Shown here piece by piece: positions 23,216 to 31,418 of a stretch of 36,553 nt of DNA. This stretch comes from a virus: positions 1 through 36,553 of the IMG/VR virus record IMGVR_UViG_3300025141_000322. The stretch is one strand, 5' to 3'. The translations under genes and the position numbers were made by a program. The notes beneath the pieces are model-generated. The model was given only the letters and a program-made list of their open reading frames with translations. It was not told the origin of the DNA and made no database searches. Position 1 is the first letter of the stretch. Every line of letters starts with the position of its first letter.

Positions 23216-24268
23216 TTAAAACAAAGGGGAAATGTTGAAATAATCGTTTCCCGCCTCCTTGGTTACCAGTTCCCGGTAATGCCTAAACAGCATTTTGCTG
23301 TCCCTATGCCCAAGTTCATGAGCAGTCTTTCCAGCATCCTCGTAAGCAGCCAGATGGTAACTCGCAAATGAATGCCGCATAATGTCGGCGCTCCATCTCC
23401 CTTTGTGCGCTGCGAGGCGCTTCTGCTTATTGTGCAGGGGCAAATCTCCCCCAAGCGCCAACCACTTTTTTAAGTTTTCCTCTATCCTGACAAGTCGCCT
23501 CTTGCGGGTTTTAGACTTATCTGCTGCAACGTGGATATATCCCCCGCTTACATCTTTCCAAATTAATCGCTGAATCTCATCTGGCCGAATCCCTGCAAAT
23601 AAACCAATCGTCAGGTAAGGCAGAGCCTTGGGGTCATGCTCCTTGAATCTCGCCAGAAGTCGTCTCGCTTCCTCAACGGTGAAGATGTCCACCGCCTTAT
23701 CCTCAATCTTCGGCCTCTCGTAAATCGTTACCGGGTTTGCCTTGGAATAATATTGCCTCCCAGTTGCCCATGTGAACAAAGGCCCAAGCTTGTTTAGTAC
23801 ACCATCAACCGTGCTGGGTTCCCATCTCTTTGTGTCAAGGTACTCTGCCAGACTTTCAACGGTTAATGAGTCGAATGGTATGTTTCCGAAATGCTTGCCG
23901 AAATCCGCAAGGTGCAACTTGATCTGTTTAAGGGTGCTTGACCTTAAACGCTGCTTGATCTTGGCCCGGTTGTACTCCTTTAGAACATCCAGCAATGGCT
24001 TGGTGTGCTGCTTCCTAAACCCATTGACTGCCGATGTAAGCGTAATCTGCTTCACATTCGCCTGCCAAAAGGCATTCATAATATCCAACCGCTGCGAATC
24101 TTTCAGCCGTTGCCAGAACAATCCATACAGCCGCCCCTCATCCACCTCCGCAACCCAATCCCTTGCCGATTGTTCATCCCGAAAGAAACGCTGTTTGCGT
24201 TTGCCTCCAAAACATAAAGAGACACGCCAGCGCACATTGCCATGCTTAATGATCTTGCGAACAGCCAA
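23216..24268 (-). CDS. int: Tyrosine recombinase (integrase)
   Basis: About 350 residues from a TTG at 24268 preceded by GAAAGG; the open frame reaches a TTG inside the tRNA at 24364 and there is no ATG near the N-terminus. The N-terminal part (RWRVSLCFGGKRKQRFFRDE) is arm-binding-like, then a core-binding region (KQIKLHLADFGKHFGNIPFD). Catalytic block: GLFAGIRPDEIQRLIW carries the first Arg, DKSKTRKRRL the Lys, DIMRHSFASYH the second Arg (the usual His three residues before it is Asp), ELGHRDSKMLFRHY the His and the nucleophilic Tyr. It catalyses integration at the adjacent tRNA site. It is flanked by attP on its upstream side. Confidence 0.9.
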   Translation of the reverse strand: MAVRKIIKHGNVRWRVSLCFGGKRKQRFFRDEQSARDWVAEVDEGRLYGLFWQRLKDSQRLDIMNAFWQANVKQITLTSAVNGFRKQHTKPLLDVLKEYNRAKIKQRLRSSTLKQIKLHLADFGKHFGNIPFDSLTVESLAEYLDTKRWEPSTVDGVLNKLGPLFTWATGRQYYSKANPVTIYERPKIEDKAVDIFTVEEARRLLARFKEHDPKALPYLTIGLFAGIRPDEIQRLIWKDVSGGYIHVAADKSKTRKRRLVRIEENLKKWLALGGDLPLHNKQKRLAAHKGRWSADIMRHSFASYHLAAYEDAGKTAHELGHRDSKMLFRHYRELVTKEAGNDYFNISPLF

Positions 24269-24271
24269 CCC

Positions 24272-24451
24272 GGTAACCTTTCGGTAACACCAACCGGGGC
24301 GAATGCTGCTGATTATTTGGGGGGAAACAAAGCGAAATGGTGCGCACTGTTGGATTTGAACCAACGACTTCTACCGTGTGAAGGTAGCACTCTACCACTG
24401 CAAACCAGCGGTTTATCGCCTGTTTGTGCTTTTTGGTAACTCTTTGGTAAC
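24272..24451. other. attP: tRNA core flanked by paired GGTAAC arm repeats
   Basis: The tRNA-Val 3' segment (24338-24400) is flanked by two pairs of GGTAAC on the plus strand. Left: 24272-24277 and 24283-24288. Right: 24435-24440 and 24446-24451. Both pairs have exactly 5 nt between the repeats (11-bp period, one helical turn), fitting arm-type integrase sites. The integrase follows the CCA end in the same orientation. This layout, with phage genes on both sides, fits an attP rather than an integrated attL/attR. Confidence 0.75.
24338..24400 (-). tRNA. 3' part of tRNA-Val(CAC), attachment core (not a complete tRNA)
   Basis: The minus strand shows a full T-arm (GTTGG-TTCAAAT-CCAAC), an anticodon arm CTACC-TTCACAC-GGTAG with anticodon CAC (24380-24378), acceptor 3' strand AGTGCGC, discriminator A and encoded CCA. 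The 5' acceptor strand GCGCACT is missing upstream and the D-arm is incomplete, so it cannot fold as a functional tRNA. It is the identity segment that would rebuild a host tRNA-Val after integration. Confidence 0.8.
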
Positions 24452-24601
24452 TGCCGCAGTCCCTGCAGGATTACCGTCAGCATCATAAACCTTGTAGAAT
24501 GATGTTTTGGCTACCGGTCTTGTTTTGCTTCCCATTCCAACCTTACAAACAACCTCCGCGACCAAATCTGCCTTGGCTCCTGTTCGAGTGTTCTGCGTCA
24601 T
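24413..24601 (-). CDS. Small protein next to attP (unknown)
   Basis: 62 residues: MTQNTRTGAKADLVAEVVCK, then VGMGSKTRPVAKTSFYKVYD and ADGNPAGTAAVTKELPKSTN. Basic, probably small structural or DNA-associated. It starts in ATGA overlap with the lipoprotein stop and ends 9 bp from the tRNA segment, so it is the last gene before attP. No family recognised. Confidence 0.6.
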   Translation of the reverse strand: MTQNTRTGAKADLVAEVVCKVGMGSKTRPVAKTSFYKVYDADGNPAGTAAVTKELPKSTNRR

Positions 24602-24786
24602 TGTGATTCAATTTCCCTCTCCAAATCTGCAATGGTTTTAAGGGCATTACGAGTCCAATCTGGTGCCGCAGTTGCCGCAGCGTTGAACTGTGGATGTTTT
24701 ATCAACCTGTCCGTGTTGTTTAATTTCATCGTTATGCATCCGCTGGACGCCAATAATAGCAGCGTCAATAGCAGCGTTCTTCTCAT
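24598..24786 (-). CDS. Small lipoprotein, nested in the preceding gene (Rz1-like?)
   Basis: 62 residues from the ATG at 24786 (the frame is open 14 codons upstream). The N-terminus MRRTLLLTLLLLASSGCITM has a classic signal sequence with lipobox SSGC, so Cys17 should be lipidated. The mature part is about 46 residues with an acidic helical end (LKTIADLEREIESQ). It overlaps the 93-residue gene at 24647-24928 in another frame, like Rz/Rz1 pairs. However, the partner has no clear membrane helix, so a spanin role is only a suggestion. Confidence 0.6.
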   Translation of the reverse strand: MRRTLLLTLLLLASSGCITMKLNNTDRLIKHPQFNAAATAAPDWTRNALKTIADLEREIESQ

Positions 24787-24928
24787 CCCATCGCTTTCTA
24801 GCATCTTTTTTTGCCCTATTTTCATCATAGTCTTGAGCCACCTGAATTAGTGTTTTGCATAAATCAGCCACCTCTGGCACGGCATCGGCCAAGGATTTGA
24901 TTGTGTTTATTAGTGGTATTATTTCCAT
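24647..24928 (-). CDS. Small helical protein overlapping the lipoprotein gene (unknown)
   Basis: 93 residues: MEIIPLINTIKSLADAVPEV, then VAQDYDENRAKKDARKRWDE and a tail with CGNCG. The middle is highly charged and helical. In an i-spanin position it would need an N-terminal membrane helix, which is not evident. Its last 140 nt also encode the lipoprotein N-terminus in another frame, so both may be expressed or one may be spurious. It overlaps the Cys-rich gene upstream by 10 nt. Confidence 0.55.
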   Translation of the reverse strand: MEIIPLINTIKSLADAVPEVADLCKTLIQVAQDYDENRAKKDARKRWDEKNAAIDAAIIGVQRMHNDEIKQHGQVDKTSTVQRCGNCGTRLDS

Positions 24929-25245
24929 CTGTCTACCGGGCAGCTTTCAGCGCGGAGTATAGTCTTGTACTGCAACCAGCATCCGCACTTCGTGCATCTC
25001 TTGTTTTGCATAAATTCACACGCCTTGCACATAGCTTGGCGCTCCTTGATTACCTTTGGGTCAGCGTTGAGCGGATTGCCGCCTGCAAGCGACTTTAAGT
25101 TTTTAGCAAAGGAACCCACCACATTCTTCGCCATCGTCCCTTTAGTGGGCATTTCTGGCTTCGCATCCAGCTTCCACTTTAACGGTGTGACGGCTGGGTT
25201 CACTGCGATGATACCGCCAGCGGAATAACCTTTGTAACTGTCCAT
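24919..25245 (-). CDS. Small Cys-cluster protein (DUF6171-like)
   Basis: 108 residues with a C-terminal metal-binding pattern: ERQAMCKACEFMQNKRCTKC, then GCWLQYKTILRAESCPVDRW (C-x2-C, C-x2-C-x-C, then CP). This CxxC...CxxCGCxL...CPxxxW arrangement is typical of small zinc-ribbon proteins often next to phage tail genes. The N-terminal 60 residues are not recognised. It starts behind CAGGGATTC, a fair Shine-Dalgarno. Confidence 0.75.
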   Translation of the reverse strand: MDSYKGYSAGGIIAVNPAVTPLKWKLDAKPEMPTKGTMAKNVVGSFAKNLKSLAGGNPLNADPKVIKERQAMCKACEFMQNKRCTKCGCWLQYKTILRAESCPVDRWK

Positions 25246-25688
25246 GAATCCCTGTCGAAATCATTGGTGGTGACGCTCTCCGCTTGAGCAAGGTAAGTGT
25301 TGCCCATTGTCCCAACGCTGGTGGTTGGTTCAGCAACTCCACTTGGGTCAATAAAGGTTGTAGCGTCTAGTGCGGAGTCAGTAATTTCAGCAATCCCATA
25401 GCCTGAGCCGCTATTATCATCTTCAATCCCTGAGTCGTAAGACGATGATGCAGTAATGTAGGAATAGACTTTGTAGTCCCAAAGCAACTGCGTCCCGTCT
25501 GGACTCCTTGGGCGGGGATGGTCGTGGATTACCGCAAGCTCGGTTTTGAAAACTTGGAGGTAAGTAGATGCCGCATTCGGCTTCCTCATTAGCTTGTAAT
25601 GCCCAGTCGTTCCCGGCTTCGTTCCTCCATCAATCGTGATTTGAACTGACTGAAGGTTGCTCGTTGTTATGGCAAGTGATCCCGGCAT
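25200..25688 (-). CDS. Tail-associated protein (unknown)
   Basis: 162 residues, beta-rich: MPGSLAITTSNLQSVQITID, then a short FnIII-like region (YLQVFKTELAVIHDHPRPRS, LLWDYKVYSYITASSSYDSG) and repeats of Gly/Ser/Asp. The alternating strands and position directly after the large tail protein suggest a tail-tip or carbohydrate-binding component. It is coupled to the large gene by a TGATG overlap. Confidence 0.65.
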   Translation of the reverse strand: MPGSLAITTSNLQSVQITIDGGTKPGTTGHYKLMRKPNAASTYLQVFKTELAVIHDHPRPRSPDGTQLLWDYKVYSYITASSSYDSGIEDDNSGSGYGIAEITDSALDATTFIDPSGVAEPTTSVGTMGNTYLAQAESVTTNDFDRDSWTVTKVIPLAVSSQ

Positions 25689-28600
25689 CAGTAAGTGTTG
25701 TTTGGATAGTTGGCTGACACAAGTGGAATCTTGATGAACATAAGCTTTTCCGTGTATGGGGTGAAGATGATAGAAACGTAATTGCCGTTTAAGGTGTAAC
25801 GGTCAACCGTGCTAACCCTCTGGTCATAATAGAAATCGCCACTTGCAAAGAACCCATACAGCGGAGAATTGGCAGCATCAATCGTAATTTCCCCCTCATA
25901 AATTCCGCATTCGTAAAGTGTTTTTTCAACGCTCAAATACTTGTTAGTGGTACAAATCGGGAGTGATGGATCGCCGCCCACATGAATCAAGCTGCCAGCG
26001 CTATCAATCGACCACTTTCGCACATCATGCTGCAAGATGCCCAAGAAGCCGGGTTTATCCATGAACTGTGTGCGAATCCCTTCTGGTAGTGCGTACTTAA
26101 TGTTTTCGTCCTTTATCCGTATTTGGCCATTGTACTTGCTTGAAACTATGTACGGCTTGTAATAATCCGTGCCGCCATCGTCATAAGTTTCGCCAGATGT
26201 AATTTGGCCGGTTTTAGGATATGCCCCACACGTTGCCGTGCCAGACACGAAGCCTAAATCATAAGTCGAATCCGTGGCACCTCCATCTGTCCAGCTAGAT
26301 GCCGCAGTTCCCAGCGACCTGTCGCTAATAGCAGCCCCTCCAAAGGAACCTCCTGCCTCTGCATTGGTCGTTCCCACTTCATGCAACGCTCCGACAATCG
26401 TAGTGCCTTCTGTGCATAAATAATCGAACGGGTAGGAATAGGTTGTAGCATTTATTCCATCGTTGGCAGAAACCGGAGTTCCGTACCATGACTTTTCACC
26501 ATCCCGCACTTGGTAATTAAAAGGCAAATCAACCCTTGCTCTCACCAGCAGATTCACCGCATTGCAAAGGTTGTTGAAGATGCGAGCGTAAAGATTTGTG
26601 TTAGGTAATGGCCCGAACCCTTGAGCATTGTCAGGGCGCAGGGTGGGAGGCAAAAACTCAAACCATCGTTTGCGCCCATAAACTACAGCCTCAACTCTGT
26701 ACTCGTCCTTGGCATCGGTATAATCAATTGTGCGAGGGCTTGAAACATCAAGGGCATCCGCTTCCGAGCTTGACCAAGGCGATGTAGGCGAACCTGTATA
26801 ATATTCCCAATCATTCGTATTCCCACTTGTATGCGTTCTTCCAATGATATAATAGCGGACATGGGTTTCGCTGCTTTCTGTGAATGTGATTACATTGTCA
26901 TCGTTTGCACCCGTGTAGGTAAGCGTGAAGTCCAGAATGGTGCGGTTATCTTCATTGTTTGAACCAGCATAAGCCCGGTAGGAGGTATAGGTTGCCACCC
27001 CTGTCTGCGTGTGGGGCGATTCTACTGAGCTTGCGATTTGGGTTTCATTGCCAGAACCATCAATGCCAACCAACGTGTAGAGCACATTCGCCTCACTCTC
27101 CCAAGTAAACGTGTCTGTTGCCCTTGTGACTGCCTTGTAATCCAGTTCAGACTTGCTCTGTTCCAAGGCTTGGTAGCATAGGTTGGGGAAGGTGAAATCA
27201 TAAAGCCGGTTGTCATCCGTGCAAGAAAGTTGCCTTGTGCTTTCCGTGTCAATGAAGCCCGAACTGATCGCCTGCAGGATGAACTCCATGTACAGCATCT
27301 CATCCACCGTAGTCAAAGAATCAGCAGCATCATAACTGGCGTTGGTATCATTCCAGACATGGCGAACTGCCTTGGCAAAATAGAAGCGGGGATAGCAGTT
27401 GCCGTGAAAGTCGTTTCCCCAGTAACCGCTTGAATTTGAAGCATCATAAGCAACGTCCCCGATTTTCTGGATACAATTGTAATCTGTAATCGAACCCGAC
27501 CCATAGCTTGCTATGTGGTAAAGGTATTCAAGCACGGCGTTCTCGTCCGTTCTGCGCTTCGGAACATAACTGCCGGTAAAAGCCGCATACCAACCGCTGC
27601 TTGAATTGGTGACTGTCGTGGGGGAGGTTTCGTTTTCCAAACGCCCCGACAGCTTCACAATTACGTTGTAGTCTGACCCTGCATAGTAACTGGTAGGGTC
27701 GATGTAAACTGCTTCAATCCCATTATCCGGTTTGTAAATCTGGCAGCTTTCATAGTGCCTCTTGTCTCCCTCCCCGGCAGATGCTGAGTTTTCGGCCTGC
27801 ACCATCGAATTAGTGTTATAGCCTCCCGTGCTCTGACTCCCCAACACATAGCGGTAGCCGCTTGGGTTCTCTGGTCGCAATGCCATCTTTGAACCATAAA
27901 GGACTTGCCGGTTTACTTCTGCCCTGTGGGCGAATCCTGTGGTGCAACTCATCCTTGACCAGTCGCAAGAAAGCAACCCGCAGCGATCAGTCAAGAAACC
28001 CATGATGTCGCCATAAGCATCCGACTTGTAGATGCTGGAATCAGAAAGCTTGTAGACGTTTGTAGTCTGTTGGGTTGTCCATTCATTCGTTTGCCCCCTA
28101 AACCTGTCATCCCGATTGTCCTTAATAGGTACAGAACGAATGCCATTCCTTACTCGCACCTTGGCATCACCGCTTACCGCATAAGTCTTGTCGCTTGTAG
28201 CCGTGAAGAATGTTCCGGCCATCTCCCCCCCGCTGCTCCCCGCGCTGGTAATTGGATAATACCGAACGAAGCCGTAAATGATGCTTCCAGCCCCCCCTGC
28301 GCTCCAAACTTGGTATTCCTCTCCCTCAATTAAATCCCCACTCGCCACCTCGGCAGAAGGTGGGGCAATTCCATCAAATACATCTAAATCGTCAGAGTAT
28401 TGGCCCCTCGCAAATCGCTTAAAATGCAGATAGCTCTTATCCCCAATGACCTCATAGCCGACGAGGTTCTGCCTCTCAGCCATTCGCAGATTGGTTTGAA
28501 TGAGTCGCCGCGCAGATTCATAAACAGGGTTTTCATTTATCTCCCCTGTGTTCGTGGGGATTCCTGCCACGGCTCGAATGATGCACCCATAATCCAGTAA

Positions 28601-30136
28601 GTTGTCTGATATGGTTTTTGGGTCGCTGAAAGTGTAGCCACTCTTATCATAGGTGGTTGAGGTAGGCCCATCCGTACTGCCCAGCCTCAAGCAAACGTAA
28701 GCGTCATAGATTGTCGGCTGATATTCCAACAGCATCGCACATTCAATGTTGATGGTGACGCTTGCAGGGAGAGTAGTCTTTAGCTTGAAACGTATGTCAG
28801 CCTCATTATAGGCCGATGTGAACCACTTTAATTTGTCAACCGTTGACCCTCCGACTGCCGTAATCGTGAAGGTGGTGAGGGAAACTGCTCCATTGAAAGC
28901 CTCAATCGTCACATCTCCCGCACCCACTCCACTTGTCTTGGCGTAAAATGCCGCATAGGTGAATTTGGGGGGAACCGTGTAGGTGGTTGTTCCGCTGTAT
29001 GTGCCAGAGTTTTGAACATCCAAATAAGTTCCTGCAACCTCTCCGCTACTAAGCTCAAATTCAGGGTAAACGGCGGATATTGAACCAGCCGAAACTTCAC
29101 CATAAGCCGGGGCGAGGCAGTATTGCCTAGTTAGGAAGTCCTGAAATTGGAATCCTTTGTTATACCGGTTCATGTCGGACTCTGCCCGTTCCGTTTCATT
29201 CGCCCGGTACTCCATCGCAAACCAATTCATCACTTGATTGATCTGCTGCCCTTTGTATCTGCGAAGGTATGCGTTGTCCGCGTAAGGCCCCTCAAGGTAA
29301 TCAGTAAGAGGTAGAGATTCCGTTGAGCCATCCCACTTGATGATTTTGTAGGAGGTGAACCCTTCAAAATAAAACATCACACCATCAGGTTGACAAGTGT
29401 TGTAATCCTTGTCTATCACGCTTGCATTAAGCGCCTTAAACTTTAAATCATAATTCGGGGTGTAGCCATCGTCACAAATCGGGTCGGAAGCATCCAGCTT
29501 TGGAGAAGGCAAAAACCCCCCATAGTTTTGCAGGAAGAAGCCGCTGCTTGGGTAATTGATTAAACCATGCTCCTGCGATGCTTTGATTGCATTGCTTGCG
29601 GAATAATCTGAAAGGTCGCTGGGGACTGCTCCCCTTTGGTATTTTGAAAGCTCCCAGTATTCGGCAATGGTCGTTGGTGAATGGGGCGTAGGATCGGCAA
29701 TGGTCGTTAAAAATAAAGGAACCCCGGTCGGTGCAGTCGCCAAGGTGGTTCCTGTTGGGTCAAACTCCCCGTCTGAATTAATTCGTCCTTCCTCATTAAC
29801 TACAGAAGGCTCCAAGCCATAAATAAAAGCGCCGATAGGATTAGCAGCATTAATGCCCTCCGGTTCTCCCACTCCTGTCGTTGGCCATGTGATGGCAGAC
29901 GATTCCTTGATGTGGGCGTACACCTTCCACCATTCATCCTCTGCCGCATAATTGAACCCATTAGGGTTGCGCATCCCCCTCATTATTGAGTGGGCATACC
30001 AGAGTAACCGCCATGTCGGGTCGCCCACTCCGTTCTTGAGCCGATCATTGAACGCCAGAGCTAGGCGATTGTAGTCTTGTGAGTAAACGCCTTCTTCTAC
30101 ATTGACCGTGGTGGCTTCTGTATAATCTACAGCCAT
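25688..30136 (-). CDS. Large tail structural / tip protein (1482 residues)
   Basis: The longest gene. The N-terminus MAVDYTEATTVNVEEGVYSQ and the surrounding region up to about 330 (FNYAAEDEWWKVYAHIKESS, RYKGQQINQVMNWFAMEYRA) look like a phage tail hub/connector of uncultivated phages. Near residues 360-480 a beta-rich insertion (GEVAGTYLDVQNSGTYSGTT) may be a carbohydrate-binding module. Later Thr/Ser/Gly-rich stretches contain FnIII-like strands (YTSYRAYAGSNNEDNRTILD). No enzymatic motif is evident. It lies between tail genes and attP and probably forms the baseplate or central tip. Confidence 0.7.
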   Translation of the reverse strand: MAVDYTEATTVNVEEGVYSQDYNRLALAFNDRLKNGVGDPTWRLLWYAHSIMRGMRNPNGFNYAAEDEWWKVYAHIKESSAITWPTTGVGEPEGINAANPIGAFIYGLEPSVVNEEGRINSDGEFDPTGTTLATAPTGVPLFLTTIADPTPHSPTTIAEYWELSKYQRGAVPSDLSDYSASNAIKASQEHGLINYPSSGFFLQNYGGFLPSPKLDASDPICDDGYTPNYDLKFKALNASVIDKDYNTCQPDGVMFYFEGFTSYKIIKWDGSTESLPLTDYLEGPYADNAYLRRYKGQQINQVMNWFAMEYRANETERAESDMNRYNKGFQFQDFLTRQYCLAPAYGEVSAGSISAVYPEFELSSGEVAGTYLDVQNSGTYSGTTTYTVPPKFTYAAFYAKTSGVGAGDVTIEAFNGAVSLTTFTITAVGGSTVDKLKWFTSAYNEADIRFKLKTTLPASVTINIECAMLLEYQPTIYDAYVCLRLGSTDGPTSTTYDKSGYTFSDPKTISDNLLDYGCIIRAVAGIPTNTGEINENPVYESARRLIQTNLRMAERQNLVGYEVIGDKSYLHFKRFARGQYSDDLDVFDGIAPPSAEVASGDLIEGEEYQVWSAGGAGSIIYGFVRYYPITSAGSSGGEMAGTFFTATSDKTYAVSGDAKVRVRNGIRSVPIKDNRDDRFRGQTNEWTTQQTTNVYKLSDSSIYKSDAYGDIMGFLTDRCGLLSCDWSRMSCTTGFAHRAEVNRQVLYGSKMALRPENPSGYRYVLGSQSTGGYNTNSMVQAENSASAGEGDKRHYESCQIYKPDNGIEAVYIDPTSYYAGSDYNVIVKLSGRLENETSPTTVTNSSSGWYAAFTGSYVPKRRTDENAVLEYLYHIASYGSGSITDYNCIQKIGDVAYDASNSSGYWGNDFHGNCYPRFYFAKAVRHVWNDTNASYDAADSLTTVDEMLYMEFILQAISSGFIDTESTRQLSCTDDNRLYDFTFPNLCYQALEQSKSELDYKAVTRATDTFTWESEANVLYTLVGIDGSGNETQIASSVESPHTQTGVATYTSYRAYAGSNNEDNRTILDFTLTYTGANDDNVITFTESSETHVRYYIIGRTHTSGNTNDWEYYTGSPTSPWSSSEADALDVSSPRTIDYTDAKDEYRVEAVVYGRKRWFEFLPPTLRPDNAQGFGPLPNTNLYARIFNNLCNAVNLLVRARVDLPFNYQVRDGEKSWYGTPVSANDGINATTYSYPFDYLCTEGTTIVGALHEVGTTNAEAGGSFGGAAISDRSLGTAASSWTDGGATDSTYDLGFVSGTATCGAYPKTGQITSGETYDDGGTDYYKPYIVSSKYNGQIRIKDENIKYALPEGIRTQFMDKPGFLGILQHDVRKWSIDSAGSLIHVGGDPSLPICTTNKYLSVEKTLYECGIYEGEITIDAANSPLYGFFASGDFYYDQRVSTVDRYTLNGNYVSIIFTPYTEKLMFIKIPLVSANYPNNTY

Positions 30137-30315
30137 CGTGAGACAACTTGAACGCCCGAACCGCCGCCGCCTTCACCTTTTGCTTTAATTGATGCCCCTC
30201 TTGTTGTTACATTTGCCCCAGTACGAGGTGTGATTTTACGGACTGCCTTTTGCAGTTCCCTTATGGCTTGGGACTTTCGCCCCGTTCCCATCTGAGGTGT
30301 AAAGTGATGAATCAT
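30127..30315 (-). CDS. Small basic tail-region protein (unknown)
   Basis: 62 residues: MIHHFTPQMGTGRKSQAIRE, then LQKAVRKITPRTGANVTTRG and a Gly-rich KGEGGGGSGVQVV. Highly basic and probably partly disordered, it may plug or bind DNA at the tail. It overlaps the preceding stop (ATGA) and the next start by 10 nt. No family recognised. Confidence 0.55.
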   Translation of the reverse strand: MIHHFTPQMGTGRKSQAIRELQKAVRKITPRTGANVTTRGASIKAKGEGGGGSGVQVVSRWL

Positions 30316-31418
30316 GTTACGCCGTAAGCTTTATAGGTGCTAAGTGAAATCTCTGTGCCTTCCCACCATTCCTTCGTAATTTGCCACTTTCCATTACTCA
30401 ACTCTTGAATGTCCGGTGTCCGGTAAAGCCACTTCGATGTGTCGAAAATGCCAGAACTCCCCAAGACACCCAGCAAAGGAATATCGTAATCCACAATAGA
30501 TATCGGGGGGTCAATTGTTCTAGTTTCGGCTGCCATTAAAGTCTTTATGTTTGCCGTTGTCCAGATGCGATTTGTGTTGGCCAAGTGAGCAGCAATGGAT
30601 GATGTGTATTGTGTTGTCTTGGTGTTCCGCAAGACATATTGGCTGATGGTAAAAGCCTCCTGTCCTTTTAATATATCCACACAGACAGCCTGCAAATCGG
30701 TGTAAAGGCTTGTGCCGCCCGTTATGGACGGGGTAGGAGCTACAAGCGCAGACAGTGGAATAATGGAGGTGTCACCAAAGTATTCTGTCAACGCAAAAGG
30801 TGTTCCATAAGGGTCTGCCATCGGGGTGCCATCCCCATCATTTCCAGCCAAATAAGCAGTTATGGCTAGCTTTACCCTTTCCGCCCACCCGTTTCCCGCC
30901 CCGGTAGCGGCTACGTTTATTACATCCTCGCATTTGGGGAATATATCGCATTGGTAAATGTCCTTCTCCAAATCATTCCCATCAAGCGTCCACAAGCTAG
31001 ACTCTTGGAATTGATCCCCGCTTGTTGCCCCACGGGTAGCCGGGGCAGTTGGGGCACCTGTCCATAATGCAGAAGTAAGGTTTGATGTTACCCATGTTGC
31101 ACTAAATATCCCAAGTTGGCCTCCTTCATCCCTTACCAAGTCTGTAGAGATCGCCCCGTCACGACCAGCACCACCTAAAAGGATTCCGCTTGTGCCGGTG
31201 AAATAAGTTCCAGCATAATCTTTATTGCCTGAACCACCATTGGAAAAAAGCTCAAGTGAATCAACCGGCCCACGCCAGCGCCTTGTGACGGTGTAACCTC
31301 CCTCCCGACTCCAAGTTGTGACAGGTTGAAGTTCTTGAACTTGGTCAGAATCTAGGGGATCAGGCGGGGAAAGGCTGTGTCCTGAATGCGGAAATCCTAC
31401 AAAAGTCGTATTAGCCAT
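30312..31418 (-). CDS. Minor tail protein (unknown)
   Basis: 368 residues: MANTTFVGFPHSGHSLSPPD, a WSREGGYTVTRRWRGPVDSL region with beta strands, ITGGTSLYTDLQAVCVDILK and the C-terminal RTPDIQELSNGKWQITKEWW. The order tape measure, minor tail proteins, tip protein supports a distal tail role. No family motif recognised. It starts on the stop of the tape measure gene (TAATG). Confidence 0.65.
   Translation of the reverse strand: MANTTFVGFPHSGHSLSPPDPLDSDQVQELQPVTTWSREGGYTVTRRWRGPVDSLELFSNGGSGNKDYAGTYFTGTSGILLGGAGRDGAISTDLVRDEGGQLGIFSATWVTSNLTSALWTGAPTAPATRGATSGDQFQESSLWTLDGNDLEKDIYQCDIFPKCEDVINVAATGAGNGWAERVKLAITAYLAGNDGDGTPMADPYGTPFALTEYFGDTSIIPLSALVAPTPSITGGTSLYTDLQAVCVDILKGQEAFTISQYVLRNTKTTQYTSSIAAHLANTNRIWTTANIKTLMAAETRTIDPPISIVDYDIPLLGVLGSSGIFDTSKWLYRTPDIQELSNGKWQITKEWWEGTEISLSTYKAYGVT

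Noticed and set aside
23772-24287. 171-residue plus-strand ORF opposite the integrase
   Set aside because: Antisense shadow of a conserved integrase; Ser/Leu-rich composition of a reverse frame.
24338-24415. Complete functional tRNA-Val
   Set aside because: The 5' acceptor strand (GCGCACT expected) and a proper D-arm are absent; only the 3' part remains.
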